The notes below the pieces were generated by a model. The model saw nothing but the letters and a program-made list of their open reading frames with translations, ran no database searches and was not told the DNA's origin. Source: Takakia lepidozioides (lineage: Eukaryota; Streptophyta; Takakiopsida; Takakiales; Takakiaceae). From it: a DNA stretch of 64,000 nt. The DNA lies in assembly GCA_030704615.1 (NCBI GenBank), contig CM060732.1:5148001-5212000 (forward strand). Direction: 5' to 3'. Positions within the stretch are counted from its first letter, which is position 1. Each line of letters begins with the position of its first letter. The position numbers were made by a program, and so were the translations under genes. Of this stretch, positions 10,827 to 21,877 are shown one piece after another.

Positions 10827-11552
10827 TGTCGCACACCTCACTTCGGTAAACTCCCCTTCAAGTCATAGTTACTCGCTTTGATGCGCGCGCCTGACTCCCA
10901 ACCTGGCCGCCGGGCCAACTTGGAGTTTCGGCTGCTCACCGGGACATAACGGTCCCCTTCCGCTTCCCTCTAAACCCTCCACCTATTTGGGACTAGGAGA
11001 ATTCCCTTTGGTAGGTGGTAGTCCGGAACAGCTCCCCACTCTTTGGCCGCTTTCCGGCTCGCTCGCTTACTCACTAGTTTTTGGTCACCAACGGGCTTGC
11101 ACCGTTCTCGGGGTTACTACTCCCTATATATACTTCTGTAGCTGTCCGCGGGGGTTTCATAACCAGCCATGCTATTTTATGGCGAACCACCACGAAAACC
11201 CTCGACTCCCGGTGATGAGTCGCGGTGAGTCTTGGCCCACTCATCACGGCCCCTATGGACCGTGATGAGTCCCAAGACTCCCCACGACTCCCACCACGAG
11301 GTCTCCGCCCCCATGGTGAGTCCTATGCCACCCCCACTAAGTCCCGCTAAGCTACCACCACCCCTTGTGGAGCCACCCCCACCGCAACCCGGTGTGCGGG
11401 GCTCCACCTAGTGAGCGCCTCCGCCTCCTTGAGTGCCTTGGGTACTCAAGGGTGCTTCAGCCCCCCATATCTATCGCTGCCGATGCCCCCACTACAGGGG
11501 TAGCCCCTCATGTGTCCCGACCCCCCTGCCCTCAAGGCAAAGGGCTGCGACA
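10827..11552 (-). repeat. Left (3') LTR of the chromovirus, 726 bp
   Basis: It begins TGTCGCACACC and ends GCTGCGACA, matching 17088-17767. It has a TATATATA box at 11125-11132 that also reads as TATA on the minus strand, and a long hairpin at 11227-11280. It contains 45 bp missing from the other LTR; these lie between two copies of GCCACCCCCAC, so the right LTR probably lost them by slippage. Confidence 0.93.
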
Positions 11553-11564
11553 CACATCCCTACC
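11553..11564 (-). other. Candidate polypurine tract
   Basis: On the minus strand the bases just before the 3' LTR read GGTAGGGATGTG, purine-rich as expected for plus-strand priming. The position fits; the sequence is a weak example. Confidence 0.4.
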
Positions 11565-12402
11565 AACAGGGAGTCGATGTCCTCATCGACTTGTCCATTT
11601 TGTAGAAACGAACATCCAAGCTATGGCGTCCCACATCAAGGAGTTTGTTTCCGTACCATGGCGTCCCATGGCAAAGAACCAAACCCCACACTTGACTCCA
11701 CTCTCCACTAGCTAGTTCGGCCGACTTCCTCCAAGTCCCGGCCAAGGGTGGAGCCTCTCCAGCTCCTCCCAGTGCACTCTTCTTGGCCTACTTCAAGGCC
11801 AAGGAACGATCCTCCCCGAGGATCGAATCGCCTTACTGCAACAACATTGCTTGCGATCGCTCATGATGCCGCTTTTGGCATCACCTTGAGCAAGGGTTCA
11901 CCTGGAACCCTCTTTGACTAGGAAGATAATCTTGAACCAACCGTGCGCCCCAATCACTACAATTGGGTCCGCCTTGGAATGCTGGCCTGAGGTACGGGAA
12001 CACGCCGAAGCCGCACTACGACTTCGTCCCGAGGCTACACGATTATAGTACGTGAACGGAAGCACGTAGCTTCCGCGTTAGCCCGCACTACAAGGCAACC
12101 CCCTCGGTAGCGCAGTTATAGTACGCGCACGCGCCAGGTGCGCACTAGCACGTGAACTCCCAAATAAGGCGCAAGTTTCCTTGCCCCTTGGATGGGAGTC
12201 ACCCGATTTCGGCACTGCGCAAACACACGATTAACCCAATTTACCTCTCCCACTTTTGTAAGCTAGCATGCATTCTACACACTAGCCAACCACACCAAGC
12301 ATCACCATTCCAAACACAATAGGACGCACAATATTTGGGACCCATTTCCTTTATAACAAATTTTTTACAATACAAGTTTTTGCAATCGGATTCCTGAGCT
12401 AG
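11565..12402. other. Chromovirus region between the pol end and the 3' LTR
   Basis: About 840 bp of non-coding internal sequence separates the last recognisable codons from the left LTR. I see no additional frame with known motifs; it is best read as the 3' untranslated part of the element. Confidence 0.5.
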
Positions 12403-13095
12403 CTAAACCGGGCTAAGTATGCATTTCCTCCCCCACGCTCCAAGGTTGATGTCCCCATCAACGTTTCTTCCGCTTTTGAGGTCGCCCTTCGAACGCTGCA
12501 ACTGCCTCGGATGCGTTTCCCATTTCTGAGGCACGCACCCAAGATGCCTCCACAAGATGATAGCCCTTCCATTTGACGAGATACTCCGTTTCTCGGTTCT
12601 TGAACCTCTTGACTTAAGTATTGCCTCCACCTCGTACTCAGGTTCATTTTCATGATCCAACAGCATAGGTGACGGGCGCAACACTTGCTGCCGATTCGGA
12701 CGTGCTTCATCTTTGAAGTAAGGCTTCAAAAGGGAGACATGGAATACTGGGTGCACCTTGCTGTTTGCCGGCAGCTCCAATTCATACACATCCTCATTCA
12801 TAACCCTCCGAATGCGAAAGGGACCCGCATACGGAGGTACGAACTTCGGACTCACTTCCGGAGGTAGTCGAAAATTCTTGATGTTCAACCAGACCTCTGT
12901 GCCTGCCTCAAACTTCACTTCCCTCCGCTTCCGATTCGCCTGCCTTTCATACCGTTTCCTAGCTTTGGCAATGTTGTACTTTGCGAGCTTCAACAAACGC
13001 TCGCGTTCTTCCAGTACCGCCGCTACTGCCGGTTCCTCAACGTCCTGGGCGGCCCAACTTGTCGGCACCAGAGGTGCTTTTCCATAGACCAACAC
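12403..13095 (-). pseudogene. Chromovirus integrase C-terminus and chromodomain remnant
   Basis: The frame contains RRKREVKFEAGTEVWLNIKN, a YAGPFRIRR-type motif and VHPVFHVSLLKPYF, the usual GPF/Y and HPVFHVS landmarks of Ty3/gypsy integrase C-termini. It then runs into EPEYEVEAILKSR, the opening strand of a chromodomain. The expected tail (YLVKWKGY, then W) is partly recovered only in shifted frames further along, so the chromodomain is frameshifted. In intact chromoviruses this module guides integration toward modified histones. Confidence 0.75.
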
Positions 13096-13969
13096 AAAAG
13101 GGGAAACTCCCGTCGCGGAGTGTTCTGTGTTATTATTATAACAGAATCTGCTCTAGTGTCTCCATCTAAGTGTTCCATCCAGTCTGATTGGTCTGCCGAC
13201 ACGTATTCCGCAAGAATTGCTTCACTACGGAATTCACTCTTTCCGTTTGGCCGTCCGTCGTAGGTCGGAAGGCGGTGCTCATCTTCAGCCTCGTCCCCAT
13301 CTTCTTCCAAAGTGCTCTCCAGAATTTACTCGTAAACTTTGGATCGCGGGTCCGAGACCATATCCTTCGGGACTCCATGATGCTTTAAGACGTGGGCGAA
13401 GTAAAGTCGCCCTGTCTCCTGCGCCGTTGCCGTCTCCTTGGTGGGGATGAATGGGCCATTTTACTGAACCTATCTACCACCACCATGATTGCATCGAATC
13501 CTTTTGACAGCGGCATAGCAGTCATGAAATCCATCGAGACGCTTCCCAAGTCCCCTCTGGATCGGAATCGCAAGGGTTGTAACAGCCCCGCTTGCTTTTT
13601 TACGTACTCGCTCCGGTTTTGTTGGCATGTGGTGCATGTCTTGACATACTCCTCTGCCTCCTCCCTCAGTTTGGGCCATAAATACTCTTTCTCTTCAAGA
13701 GTGCCGCAGTGCGCTTGGCTCCACCGTGGCCCGCAAGCGGGCTATCATGGCATTCTCTCAAGAGACTATCCCTGATCCCTCCCTTTGGCACATAGAGACG
13801 TTTTTGCTTATACCGGAGCAGTCCGTTTTGCAAGTGGAACTGCGATTTAACCCCCATTCTCAAGTCCTGCATCACGCACTTTGCCAGCTCATCCTTCCGG
13901 CAAGCCTTCCGGATCTTCCTTTGGAGCGCCGTCTCGCCCTTGTACACCAACAGAGCTGCTGCTTTCTAC
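13096..13969 (-). pseudogene. Chromovirus integrase zinc-binding and catalytic core, frameshifted
   Basis: Pieces in different minus-strand frames line up as one integrase. The HHCC region is at about 13720-13950 (RLYVPKGGIRDSLLRECHD, SPLAGHGGAKRTAALL), followed by a TTCQQ-like second half near 13620. The catalytic strand MDFMTAMPLSKGFDAIMVVV is at about 13480-13545. The block [15 protein letters not shown] with [14 protein letters not shown] is at about 13230-13350. At least two to three indels break the frame. Confidence 0.75.
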
Positions 13970-15310
13970 TTAAAGCATCGGCCACCACATTGTCCGTCCC
14001 GGTTTGTACTGGATATCCACGTCGAACACTGCCAAAGTATCTTGCCACCTAAGTTGTTTTGGGGACAACTTGGGCTGCGTGGCAAAATACTTCACCGTGA
14101 CATTGTCCGTGAACACCTTCACTGGGTTGGAACCAACATAGTGGCGCCAGAGTTCAAGGCAATGCACCACCGCCTTCATCTCTTTTTCGTGCGTCGGCCA
14201 CCGTCGCTCCACTTCATTCAGTTTCTTACTTTCGTAAGCCACTGGACGTCCATCTTGCATAAGTACACCCCCAATTGCGAAGTCCGATGCATCTGTATGA
14301 ATCTCAAACGGACGATCGAACTCCGGGATTTTCAAGACTGGAGCTTCCGTCATCCGCTGCTTCAATTCAGCAAAAGCTTGGCCACAAAATGTGTTCCATA
14401 CCCAGACTTTGGATTTACACAGAAGGTCCGACAGCGGCCCCACGATCTTGGCGAAATTTCTCACATACTTCCGGTAATAGGAGGCGAGTCCTAGGAAGGA
14501 TCGCACTCCCGGGACCGAAGTCGGAGGCTCCCAGTCCAAGATCGCCCTCACCTTTCTGTCATCCATTTTGATCCCATCCTGTGTAATCACATGCCCCAAG
14601 AACTCCACTTTTGTGACCCCGAATTCGCACTTTGAAGCTTTGGCATACAGCTTCCCTTCTCGCAATTTCTGGAACACCCTTTTGAGATGCTCCAGGTGCT
14701 CCTCCTTTGTTTTCGAGTACACCAAGATGTCGTCGATGTACACGATCACGAAGTCATCCAACCACTCTTGGAAAAGGCTGTTCATCAGCGTGCTAAATGT
14801 CGCTGGTGCATTGGTGAGCCCAAAAGGCATCACCAAAAACTCATATGAACCATACCTTGTCCTGCACGCGGTCTTCTCCTCATCTCCTTCTGCCACCCGA
14901 ATTTGGTGATAGCCGGAGCGCAAGTCGATCTGGCTGAAATACTTCGCTCCTGCCAACCGATCGAAGAGGTCGTCGATCCTTGGCAAAGGGTACCGGTTTT
15001 TGATAGTCACCTTATTCAGAGCCCTGTAATCGACACACATCCGCAGCGTCCCATCCTTCTTGTCTGCAAATAGCACCGGGGCTCCGTAAGGTGACTTACT
15101 CGGCCGGATGTACCCCTTTGACATTAGATCCTTGAGCTGAGTCTTCAGCTCGACCAACTCTCTGTGGCTCAACCGGTAGGGCGCCTTGGCAGGCGGTCCC
15201 GCTCCCGGTATCACCTCAATCTTGTGGTCAACTCCTCTTCGCGGTGGCAAGCCGCTTGGTAAGTCCTCCGGCATCACATCCTGGTATTTCTCCAAAATCC
15301 CCTGATCCAA
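13970..15310 (-). CDS. pol: Chromovirus reverse transcriptase and RNase H
   Basis: A 446-codon open frame. The RT has [20 protein letters not shown], then [25 protein letters not shown] and the catalytic box [12 protein letters not shown], followed by [11 protein letters not shown] and [20 protein letters not shown]. RNase H has [35 protein letters not shown] and [10 protein letters not shown]; the last replaces the more usual TDHKSL motif. The frame ends [10 protein letters not shown], a frameshifted version of the expected junction into integrase. The start near 15310 overlaps the protease frame and is not an independent initiation site; the intact element would make one polyprotein. Confidence 0.9.
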   Translation of the reverse strand: MDQGILEKYQDVMPEDLPSGLPPRRGVDHKIEVIPGAGPPAKAPYRLSHRELVELKTQLKDLMSKGYIRPSKSPYGAPVLFADKKDGTLRMCVDYRALNKVTIKNRYPLPRIDDLFDRLAGAKYFSQIDLRSGYHQIRVAEGDEEKTACRTRYGSYEFLVMPFGLTNAPATFSTLMNSLFQEWLDDFVIVYIDDILVYSKTKEEHLEHLKRVFQKLREGKLYAKASKCEFGVTKVEFLGHVITQDGIKMDDRKVRAILDWEPPTSVPGVRSFLGLASYYRKYVRNFAKIVGPLSDLLCKSKVWVWNTFCGQAFAELKQRMTEAPVLKIPEFDRPFEIHTDASDFAIGGVLMQDGRPVAYESKKLNEVERRWPTHEKEMKAVVHCLELWRHYVGSNPVKVFTDNVTVKYFATQPKLSPKQLRWQDTLAVFDVDIQYKPGRTMWWPML

Positions 15311-16152
15311 TCTGGGCTCGGCTCCCCATCGCCTTCTCCTTTCACTTCTCTAATGTAAAGCAAAAACTGGGACTCGTGTGCCTCCTCCACGGCCCACTCC
15401 TTTGCTGACAGAAGGTTTATTCGCCCTCCCACGGATTTGGGCGTTTCCGACACTCGTAAAACCTCGTCACCATTCCCACATGGGAGCGTGGCTACTCTCT
15501 TGCGGCCATCTATGACCGCTCCGGATTTGCTCAAAAAGGTCATCCCTAAAATGAGATCCACTCCATCGATCTCGCAGATAGTGAAGTTCTCACGTCCCTC
15601 CCAACTCCCCAGTTGAAGAGGAACATCAAACGCCAACCTTGTCGCCAACTGAGGTTCTCCTTTGGCAGAGCGCACCTCAATAGAGGCCCCCACGTCACTT
15701 GTCGGGAGTCCCAACTTTCGCGCCGCCACCGGCGTCATGAAGGAGTGCGACGCTCCTGTGTCCACCAACAACGACACGTTAGTTCCGGATATTATCCCAT
15801 CCACGAACAATAATTGACTCCCTTTTCGCAGGGCGCCAGTTTCCTGATACAACTCACAAGAATAGTTGCCTACCTTGCAAGTCCTGGCGACTACCGCTTC
15901 CACCAAGCGACTGATGGTATCTTCTGACAGCTCCGTGGTCGCCCGAGTCATGTTCAATTGCCGGGGCTTCGTGCACTTCTTGGCCATGTGCCCGGGCTCC
16001 CCGCAATTGAAACACACTCCATCAAAGGTCGCCTTCTGTCCGCCATAAGCCGCTCCACCCGCTTTTCCTTTCGAAGCACCGGGTGCCGCCTTGACGTGTG
16101 AAGGACCTCCCTTCGATTTCCACGTGCCATTTTCGCCGCGTGGCCTATCCAC
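15274..16152 (-). pseudogene. Chromovirus gag C-terminus (CCHC knuckle) and aspartic protease
   Basis: This frame holds CFNCGEPGHMAKKC, a retroviral-type CCHC zinc knuckle, then LFVDGIISGTNVSLLVDTGA followed by SHSFM, the DTG active site of a retropepsin. Further on is VDLILGMTFLSKSGAVID. It joins the gag frame near 16150, where an A run appears one base short, and passes to the RT frame near 15305 by another one-base change. Programmed frameshifting is possible at the first junction but decay or sequencing error is simpler. Confidence 0.85.
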
Positions 16153-17033
16153 TTCTTTTCCGGTCGGGAGGAGTCACCTTCCCGCCGGGTCTTCTTGTGG
16201 TTCAGCTCCGTACGGCCTTGTCTCTCACCCCTAGGGACATCCGAGAAACATTCAGCTCTCTCAATTGCCTCGTTCAAAGTCTTGGGTGGCTTCTCCTCCA
16301 ACTTCCGCCTAGCCCATGGGGCCAGTCCTGCCACAAAGTTGAAGACCATTTCTGGTTCTGCCATGTCCGCGACTTCGAGCAACAGCACATTGAAAGCCTG
16401 GACATACCCCCGAATGTCGTATGTTTGCTTCAAATTCCTCATCTTGTCCCGGGCAAGCCAGGATGCGTTGAGGGGCACAAACTGTCTCTTCATCAATTCC
16501 TTGAACCCACTCCAGTTCAAGGTTTCCGGGCTTGGGCCTCGGTCGTGAAGGCGTTTCTGCCACCATTGTTGAGCATAGCCCCTCAAATAGGTGGGAGCCA
16601 CTTCCACCCGATCCTCGTCACTCAACTTGGCCGCCCGGAAGTACTGCTCTAGCTCCAGGAGCCAGGTGTTGAGTGCCTTCCGGTTTCGAACGCCCTCGAA
16701 GGTGCCGGGTTCCTTAGGCTTCACCTTAAACTTTGCCTTAGTGGAAGTGGCATTAGCCGCCTTCAACACGTCTTTCAACGTCCCGCCAAACTGCGCCAAC
16801 AACCCTTCCCAAAAGGCTGCCGGCATGGGAGGCATCTCTTGGTTTGTCGGAGCTCTCAAGGATTCCTCGGGCTCCGACTCCTCGGATTCCTCCCGCTCCT
16901 GAGCGGCCTCGTTTTCGGGAACATTCATCGCTTCCTCAAACGGCCGCCTCGGTGACACGTCGCCCCCATCGGGCTCACCGGGATCATCATCTTTTGGGCC
17001 GTTCCGCTTTCGCTTCGGCTTGCCCGACCCCAT
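16100..17033 (-). pseudogene. gag: Chromovirus gag, N-terminal part
   Basis: The likely start is the ATG at 17031-17033 (protein MGSGKPKRKRNG...), 55 bp inside the 5' LTR border. After an acidic Glu/Pro-rich leader, the retrotransposon gag domain appears: GTFEGVRNRKALNTWLLELE, QYFRAAKLSDEDRVEVAPTY, LRGYAQQWWQKRL, then MKRQFVPLNASWLARDKM. The frame stays open further but leaves the true coding frame near 16150, where the zinc-knuckle frame takes over. Confidence 0.85.
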
Positions 17034-17074
17034 GGTGAGGTCAATCCCAAGGACGATCGCGTATTGAACTCTAA

Positions 17075-17086
17075 GCTCTGATACCA
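17075..17086 (-). other. Primer binding site complementary to initiator tRNA-Met
   Basis: One base inside the 5' LTR edge the minus strand reads TGGTATCAGAGC, the standard plant iMet PBS used by many Ty3/gypsy and Ty1/copia elements. It fixes the element's orientation. Confidence 0.95.
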
Positions 17087-17087
17087 A

Positions 17088-17767
17088 TGTCGCACACCTC
17101 ACTTCGGTAAACTCCCCTTCAAGTCATAGTTACTCGCTTGATGCGCGCGCCTGACTCCCAACCTGGCCGCCGGGCCAACTTGGAGTTTCGGCTGCTCACC
17201 GGGACATAACGGTCCCCTTCCGCTTCCCTCTAAACCCTCCACCTATTTGGGACTAGGAGAATTCCCTTTGGTAGGTGGTAGTCCGGAACAGCTCCCCACT
17301 CTTTGGCCGCTTTCCGGCTCGCTCGCTTACTCACTAGTTTTTGGTCACCAACGGGCTTGCACCGTTCTTGGGGTTACTACTCCCTATATATACTTCTGTA
17401 GCTGTCCGCGGGGGTTTCATAACCAGCCATGCTATTTTATGGCGAACCACCACGAAAACCCTCGACTCCCGGTGATGAGTCGCGGTGAGTCTTGGCCCAC
17501 TCATCACGGCCCCTATGGACCGTGATGAGTCCCAAGACTCCCCACGACTCCCACCACGAGGTCTCCGCCCCCATGGTGAGTCCTATGCCACCCCCACCGC
17601 AACCCGGTGTGCGGGGCTCCACCTAGTGAGCGCCTCCGCCTCCTTGAGTGCCTTGGGTACTCAAGGGTGCTTCAGCCCCCCATATCTATCGCTGCCGATG
17701 CCCCCACTACAGGGGCAGCCCCTCATGTGTCCCGACCCCCCTGCCCTCAAGGCAAAGGGCTGCGACA
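17088..17767 (-). repeat. Right (5') LTR of the chromovirus, 680 bp
   Basis: It matches 10827-11552 except for a one-base deletion near 17138, substitutions near 17370 and 17717, and the missing 45 bp after 17597. TATATATA at 17385-17392 is the likely promoter for minus-strand transcription. The hairpin formed by GAGTCTTGG and CCAAGACTC with the inner ACTCATCACGG/CCGTGATGAGT arms is at about 17487-17540. Confidence 0.93.
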
Positions 17768-17772
17768 GTGGT

Positions 17773-18836
17773 TGTCCAAAACTGTGTTTGCGCACATGAT
17801 CCTTGACACTAGGAGCATAGGCAAGTTCTTCCAAATAGGGCCATATGACTCCCATCAGCCCACTGTCAACAGGTCCCGTATGATGACTCCATGGCACCGG
17901 ATAAATCCCAGAGTGGGGAGGATTGCGAGAGCCTTTGTATGGAGTATCATCTAGAAGGAGAGTATTGTCCACTGTCCATTGTGGCATCTCCTGCCAGAGT
18001 CTATCACTTGACACTTGTAAAAGTAGGGCTTTGGGCCTCCCCTGCTATCACCAGGTGGCCATGGTGACCTTTCACAATGGGATCGATCCCACGTGAAAAC
18101 AAGTTGGGAAGCGTATTCCCGAAATATGAAGTCAACCGCTGCCTTCACATTATGGGCTTGCGTTGACGACCAGAGGCCAACTTCAAAATGTTAAAAACAT
18201 TCCGCAATGAACTCATACACATAAGGCCTCAAAATGACTTTCTTTGTGCCACATGACTTTGCCACAAGCCCCGAGGGAACATATACAGCCCCGTAATTAG
18301 CATCACATAGCAAGCCATTCAGATCTAGAATTAAAAGATGTTTGGAGGTGGGAGGAGTGGGCTTATCAACTCGTTGGATTGCCGCATCTCTCACGTCATG
18401 TGTGGTAGGTACTCCACTCTCATTTGCAGCTTCAGACCCCACAGTGTTGACTACTGCTGCTGCCGGTGGTGTGCCAAATAGCACTTCATCATCTGCGGCA
18501 AATGTGCTTTCATGAGGGGAATGAACTTTGTTTGTGGTGGTAGACTGCAATGCAGCATCATCCATGCATGGGTCAGCCGAGGTGGGATCTCCATAATCGA
18601 ATGAGAATTTCAGGTCACGTCGGGTTGGCAAGGTTGGCATGACAGTTGACCCATCTGCCAAAGAACTACCCGCACCTGAAGGGTCAGCGCTGGCAGGCCA
18701 AGGAACTCCACATTTGGATGCAAACACTTTGTTCATCTCCACCACTTGGGAGAAGAGAGACCTCATCTCCACCAGCCCACTCTCCATCGTTTCCACCTTC
18801 TTCGACAAAGTCTGTAGGGCAGAATTCTGGTCCTGT
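17773..18836 (-). pseudogene. FCP1/NIF-like phosphatase gene, split by the chromovirus
   Basis: The exon begins after TTGACAG near 18836 with a helical leader (MSKKVETMESGLVEMRSLF) and a Ser/Thr/Ala-rich linker. It then enters the FCP1 domain: SKHLLILDLNGLLCDANYG retains the D-L-N-G nucleophile region, followed by KVILRPYVYEFIAECF. A TAA at 18191-18193 interrupts the frame; the same frame continues with HFEVGLWSSTQAHNVKAAVD and LVFTWDRSHC. A second shift near 18010 leads to DNTLLLDDTPYKGSRNPP and VKDHVRKHSFGQPL. The chromovirus is inserted right after that point. Three lesions make it non-functional. Related to the gene at 1307-2161. Confidence 0.7.
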
Positions 18837-19489
18837 CAATAACATGAACAAATGAGATGGTGTCAGGAGTTGGATTATGCGACGCGGAATGGTCTTAAGA
18901 AAATAAGATGTAATTGCAAAGAGTGTCATGGAGGGAAGTTGCTCTTGCTGAAAACAGTGAAAAGCCACCTCATGGAAAACGAGAGGGATCCATACACTAT
19001 TCCGGTACATACCTCCTGCATTTAGTAGTAGTCCGTATTACTACCATGGGACTTTGTGGTGAAAGGGTGGGGCGCCACGTATCACGTAGTCATACTCTTG
19101 ACTGCAAATGGACCACCCCAAGTCAGGCACATCACTGCAAATAGGGGTACTACTCACTACCATGTAGTGGTACCCATCACTTCAGATGGTCGTCATTGTA
19201 CCATTCATTGTCATTGATTCCACTATAGGTCATGGATATAGTCATTACCGTGTCTATCCATGGTATAATCAGTGTTCAATTAGCATCAGGTAGATTACTT
19301 TAGACCTCTAAATGACATATTTGAATTGTGACCGTTTGACAGTTCATTTGAAGTGCTCTGTCAATCTCCAAGTAATGTAGGATGCAATGGAAATCATATG
19401 GAGATCGCAGTTCACGGGGAAAATATAAGTTTACACTGGGCTAGCCAATTATGATCTTCACACTTCAATTGTAAAATCAGAATGATGGG
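18837..19489. other. No gene recognised
   Basis: This is upstream of the FCP1-like exon on its strand and could hold its first exon or promoter. I cannot identify either. The words TAGTC and ACTAC recur around 19010-19190 without forming a clear repeat. Confidence 0.4.
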
Positions 19490-19978
19490 GAGCTGTCTTC
19501 GGAGGATGAGTTGGCAGAGCATACACATGAACAGAGTACCATGGATTTGCTGCATGAAACAATTTCGAGCCCCGTGGGGGTGGGAGTAGATATCACCCAT
19601 GCACTTCAAGAGGCTTTTGAAACTACTGATGCAATTCGATCTAACGTAAGATATGAAGCCGAGGATGGGGAAGCAGACAACAGCCAAGAGGACATGGATT
19701 TTCAGCATGATAAATTGAGGAAAGAATCCGCCATATCCCTATATGATGGCTCTCCTCATAATCGTCTATCCGCCACACTAATGATATTGAATACGTGTGT
19801 CACACACAATTGCTCAAATGCCTTTGTCAGCGAGCTGTTATCTTTGTTGGAAAAATCGATCCTCCTCATCCCCAATCGTCTCCCAAAATCGCATTATGAG
19901 GCCAGCACAATGATACGGCAGTTGGGCCTGGGATATGATACGATACATGTCTGCGAAAATGTAGCAACTTATCTTTGA
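19490..19978 (+). pseudogene. CACTA (En/Spm) TNP2-type transposase, N-terminal fragment
   Basis: The open stretch has DLLHETISSPVGVGVDITHA, then SISLYDGSPHNRLS-like and LNTCVTHNCSNAFVSELLSL, ending LPKSHYEASTMIRQLGLGYD and TIHVCENVATYL. The pattern (L.G....KLS..L.LLN......S..F...L.LL...LP.....P.S.YEA..MI..LGL.Y..I..C.N) is the start of TNP2-like CACTA transposases. It stops just after the first Cys of the C..D..L motif, so the catalytic region is missing. A CACTA-type terminus lies 265 bp downstream. Confidence 0.65.
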
Positions 19979-20242
19979 AGACATATTCCGAATCTTGTAA
20001 GCATTGTATCATATTTGGGTCCCCTGCATGTCGGATTAATCCACCACATGGTCAACTTGGCCAGTTCTACTGGTTAACTACAATTTGCCTCTTGGCTTGC
20101 AACCAATTTTTTTTTTGGTGATGTTGACGCTGTTGATCCCTGACAAAGAAGCTGTTACATCTGAAAATCTAGATGTGTACATGGAGCCACTGATGGAGGA
20201 GTTTACAGAAATTGTGGTGTGGACACACTCCACAACATAGGT

Positions 20243-20260
20243 CACTACAAAAAAAAAAAA
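20243..20260 (+). other. CACTA-type terminus (CACTACAAAAA)
   Basis: CACTACAA followed by an A run is the usual outer end of plant CACTA and related non-autonomous elements. It opens a segment with internal complementarity (GGCCGATGGG and GGCCATCGGC). The other end was not found before the assembly gap. Confidence 0.45.
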
Positions 20261-20730
20261 TTAGAGGAAATTTTGCTGGCCGATGGGAATTTTGCAGGAA
20301 TATCCGGCCATCGGCAATGCAGATTTTCTGGTGTCGGACCGGTGCATTCTCCGGCCTGTCTGTAAAGGGCCACGTCACTGAATCGGCGGTTTCCTGAGGG
20401 CAATACTCAATTCCAAAAGTTGCCCGGAAATACATAGGGGGCTTACCTCTTCTCCAACCCGGCCAACTGCCCACTGTCAACGACCTTGCTCGTTCCTTGC
20501 AGCATGACAACAACCAAAAATAAGGGGGGATCGAACCCCCTGATCTGCCCCTATGCGTAGACAATCCCCCCTCCCCCAAGCAGCCACACACCCTCCACCC
20601 TCCCAACAACACAACAGTCACCATGTGGCCACATAGAGTAGGCTACGTCATGTTGGAGTACTTTCAATCCAATAGTGGTGGTATGTAGAAGGATCGCCAT
20701 AAATCTGATCACTATCATTTTGACATGTAA

Positions 20731-21094
20731 GGATAGCCAGTATGAAAGTGATCTATTGTATTGCCCTAGTGAGTTAACACTCTTTTAACTCTTTCATCAG
20801 GTGTGTTAATCTTTCCAGTAGTTGGAAACAAAATTGTGACTACTTAGTGAATTGTAATCGAGACTAATTCATAATGTCCCGCTAACAAGTATAATCTCAC
20901 CAGCCCTGAATGTTAGTTCCAGCAAGATGCCAAGCTACATCATTGATGAGTGACTTTATGAAGATACGAAAAAATTATGTGTTGTGAACAGTTACCACAA
21001 ATCGCGTTATCCTTGTCTGCAAGGATAGCCAATATGAAAGTGGGCTTGCATCGCACTTGTCATGAGTTGAACACTCTTTTAACTCTTTCATCAT
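20731..21094. repeat. Direct repeat pair (about 70-80 bp)
   Basis: GGATAGCCAGTATGAAAGTG to CTCTTTCATCAGG (20731-20801) recurs with changes at about 21023-21094, where it reads GGATAGCCAATATGAAAGTG to CTCTTTCATCATG. Both include ACACTCTTTTAACTCTTTCA. Between them is AT-rich sequence without a gene. Confidence 0.6.
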
Positions 21095-21877
21095 GTTTGT
21101 GATGATATGTGCTAGTAGGACTGGCGCCGAGCTATTTGCATCCTACGAGTTCTCGCGGGATGCTTGGGACCTCTGGATACAGCATGAGCGAGATGTGTAT
21201 GACAGAACTAGGGTTGCTTTGAGACCGGGATCGCGTAGAGGGGCATTGTAGATATTCTCATGATGTACTTTGTATACATTCGATTAACCGATTGATGTAA
21301 ATATTTCTTCTTGTTGATCATCTTTTGCGACTTTGCATATGTGATCTGGACATACTTAAGCACATGTGGACCAAGGATGAGCTTGAACCAAGTTCATTCA
21401 ATGGGTCATTCAAGTATGAATGCAGAGCTCTACGTGTCGTAGAGACGGAAAACAATGTTTCGTCTGCACATGATTTTTTTTTAATTTCCATTTGCCATAT
21501 GCTTAATGACATCATGTGCAATGTGCATGCAAAATTTGGCAGTGAACAGACGTCATCTGAACCCAAAACTATATTTTCTCCCCTCATTTGTACTCCAAGG
21601 TTGAGGTCTCTTCAACTTCATGCACTCTTCATAGAGAGTTCTGCAAAACGAGGAGCAAAGAAAACACTTTTAAAAAAAATATTTTCTTGGGTCCAATCTT
21701 TTGCATGGAAGTAGTGGTGTGGGAGTTGAATTCATAGAATAAAATATAGCAAAAAAAAAAATCATTACGTAGCAAAAATCCGCAATCCTAGATACTCAAA
21801 ATCCAATATTTATTTGAAATTATTTAAATTCGGTTTAATTCAAATTGGTTGAAAGGGTAGTGCGTCGTTGGCGGACA
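21095..21877. other. No gene secured; short unassigned reading frames
   Basis: A plus-strand stretch at about 21110-21251 encodes ELFASYEFSRDAWDLWIQHE and ends at TAG. It looks protein-like but matches nothing I recognise and may be the tail of a transposon gene. Downstream sequence to the gap is AT-rich. Confidence 0.3.

Larger units (their letters stand above)
10822..17772 (-). mobile_element. Complete Ty3/gypsy chromovirus inserted in an FCP1-like gene, with TSD
   Basis: The element occupies 10827-17767, starts TGTCGCACACC and ends GGGCTGCGACA, and is flanked by the 5-bp target duplication GTGGT (10822-10826 and 17768-17772). Coding runs on the minus strand, so the right LTR is the 5' LTR. 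Order: 5' LTR, Met-type PBS, gag with a CCHC knuckle, aspartic protease, reverse transcriptase with YIDD, RNase H, integrase and a C-terminal chromodomain-like region, then 3' LTR. The two LTRs differ by only about two substitutions plus two indels over some 680 aligned bases, so the insertion is young. Yet the coding region has several frameshifts, so this copy could move only in trans, unless the indels are assembly errors. Confidence 0.93.

Noticed and set aside
11207-11280. Hammerhead ribozyme in the LTR
   Set aside because: GTGATGAGTC words resemble the CUGAUGAG core, but the first base differs and no matching GAAA strand with the required stems was found.
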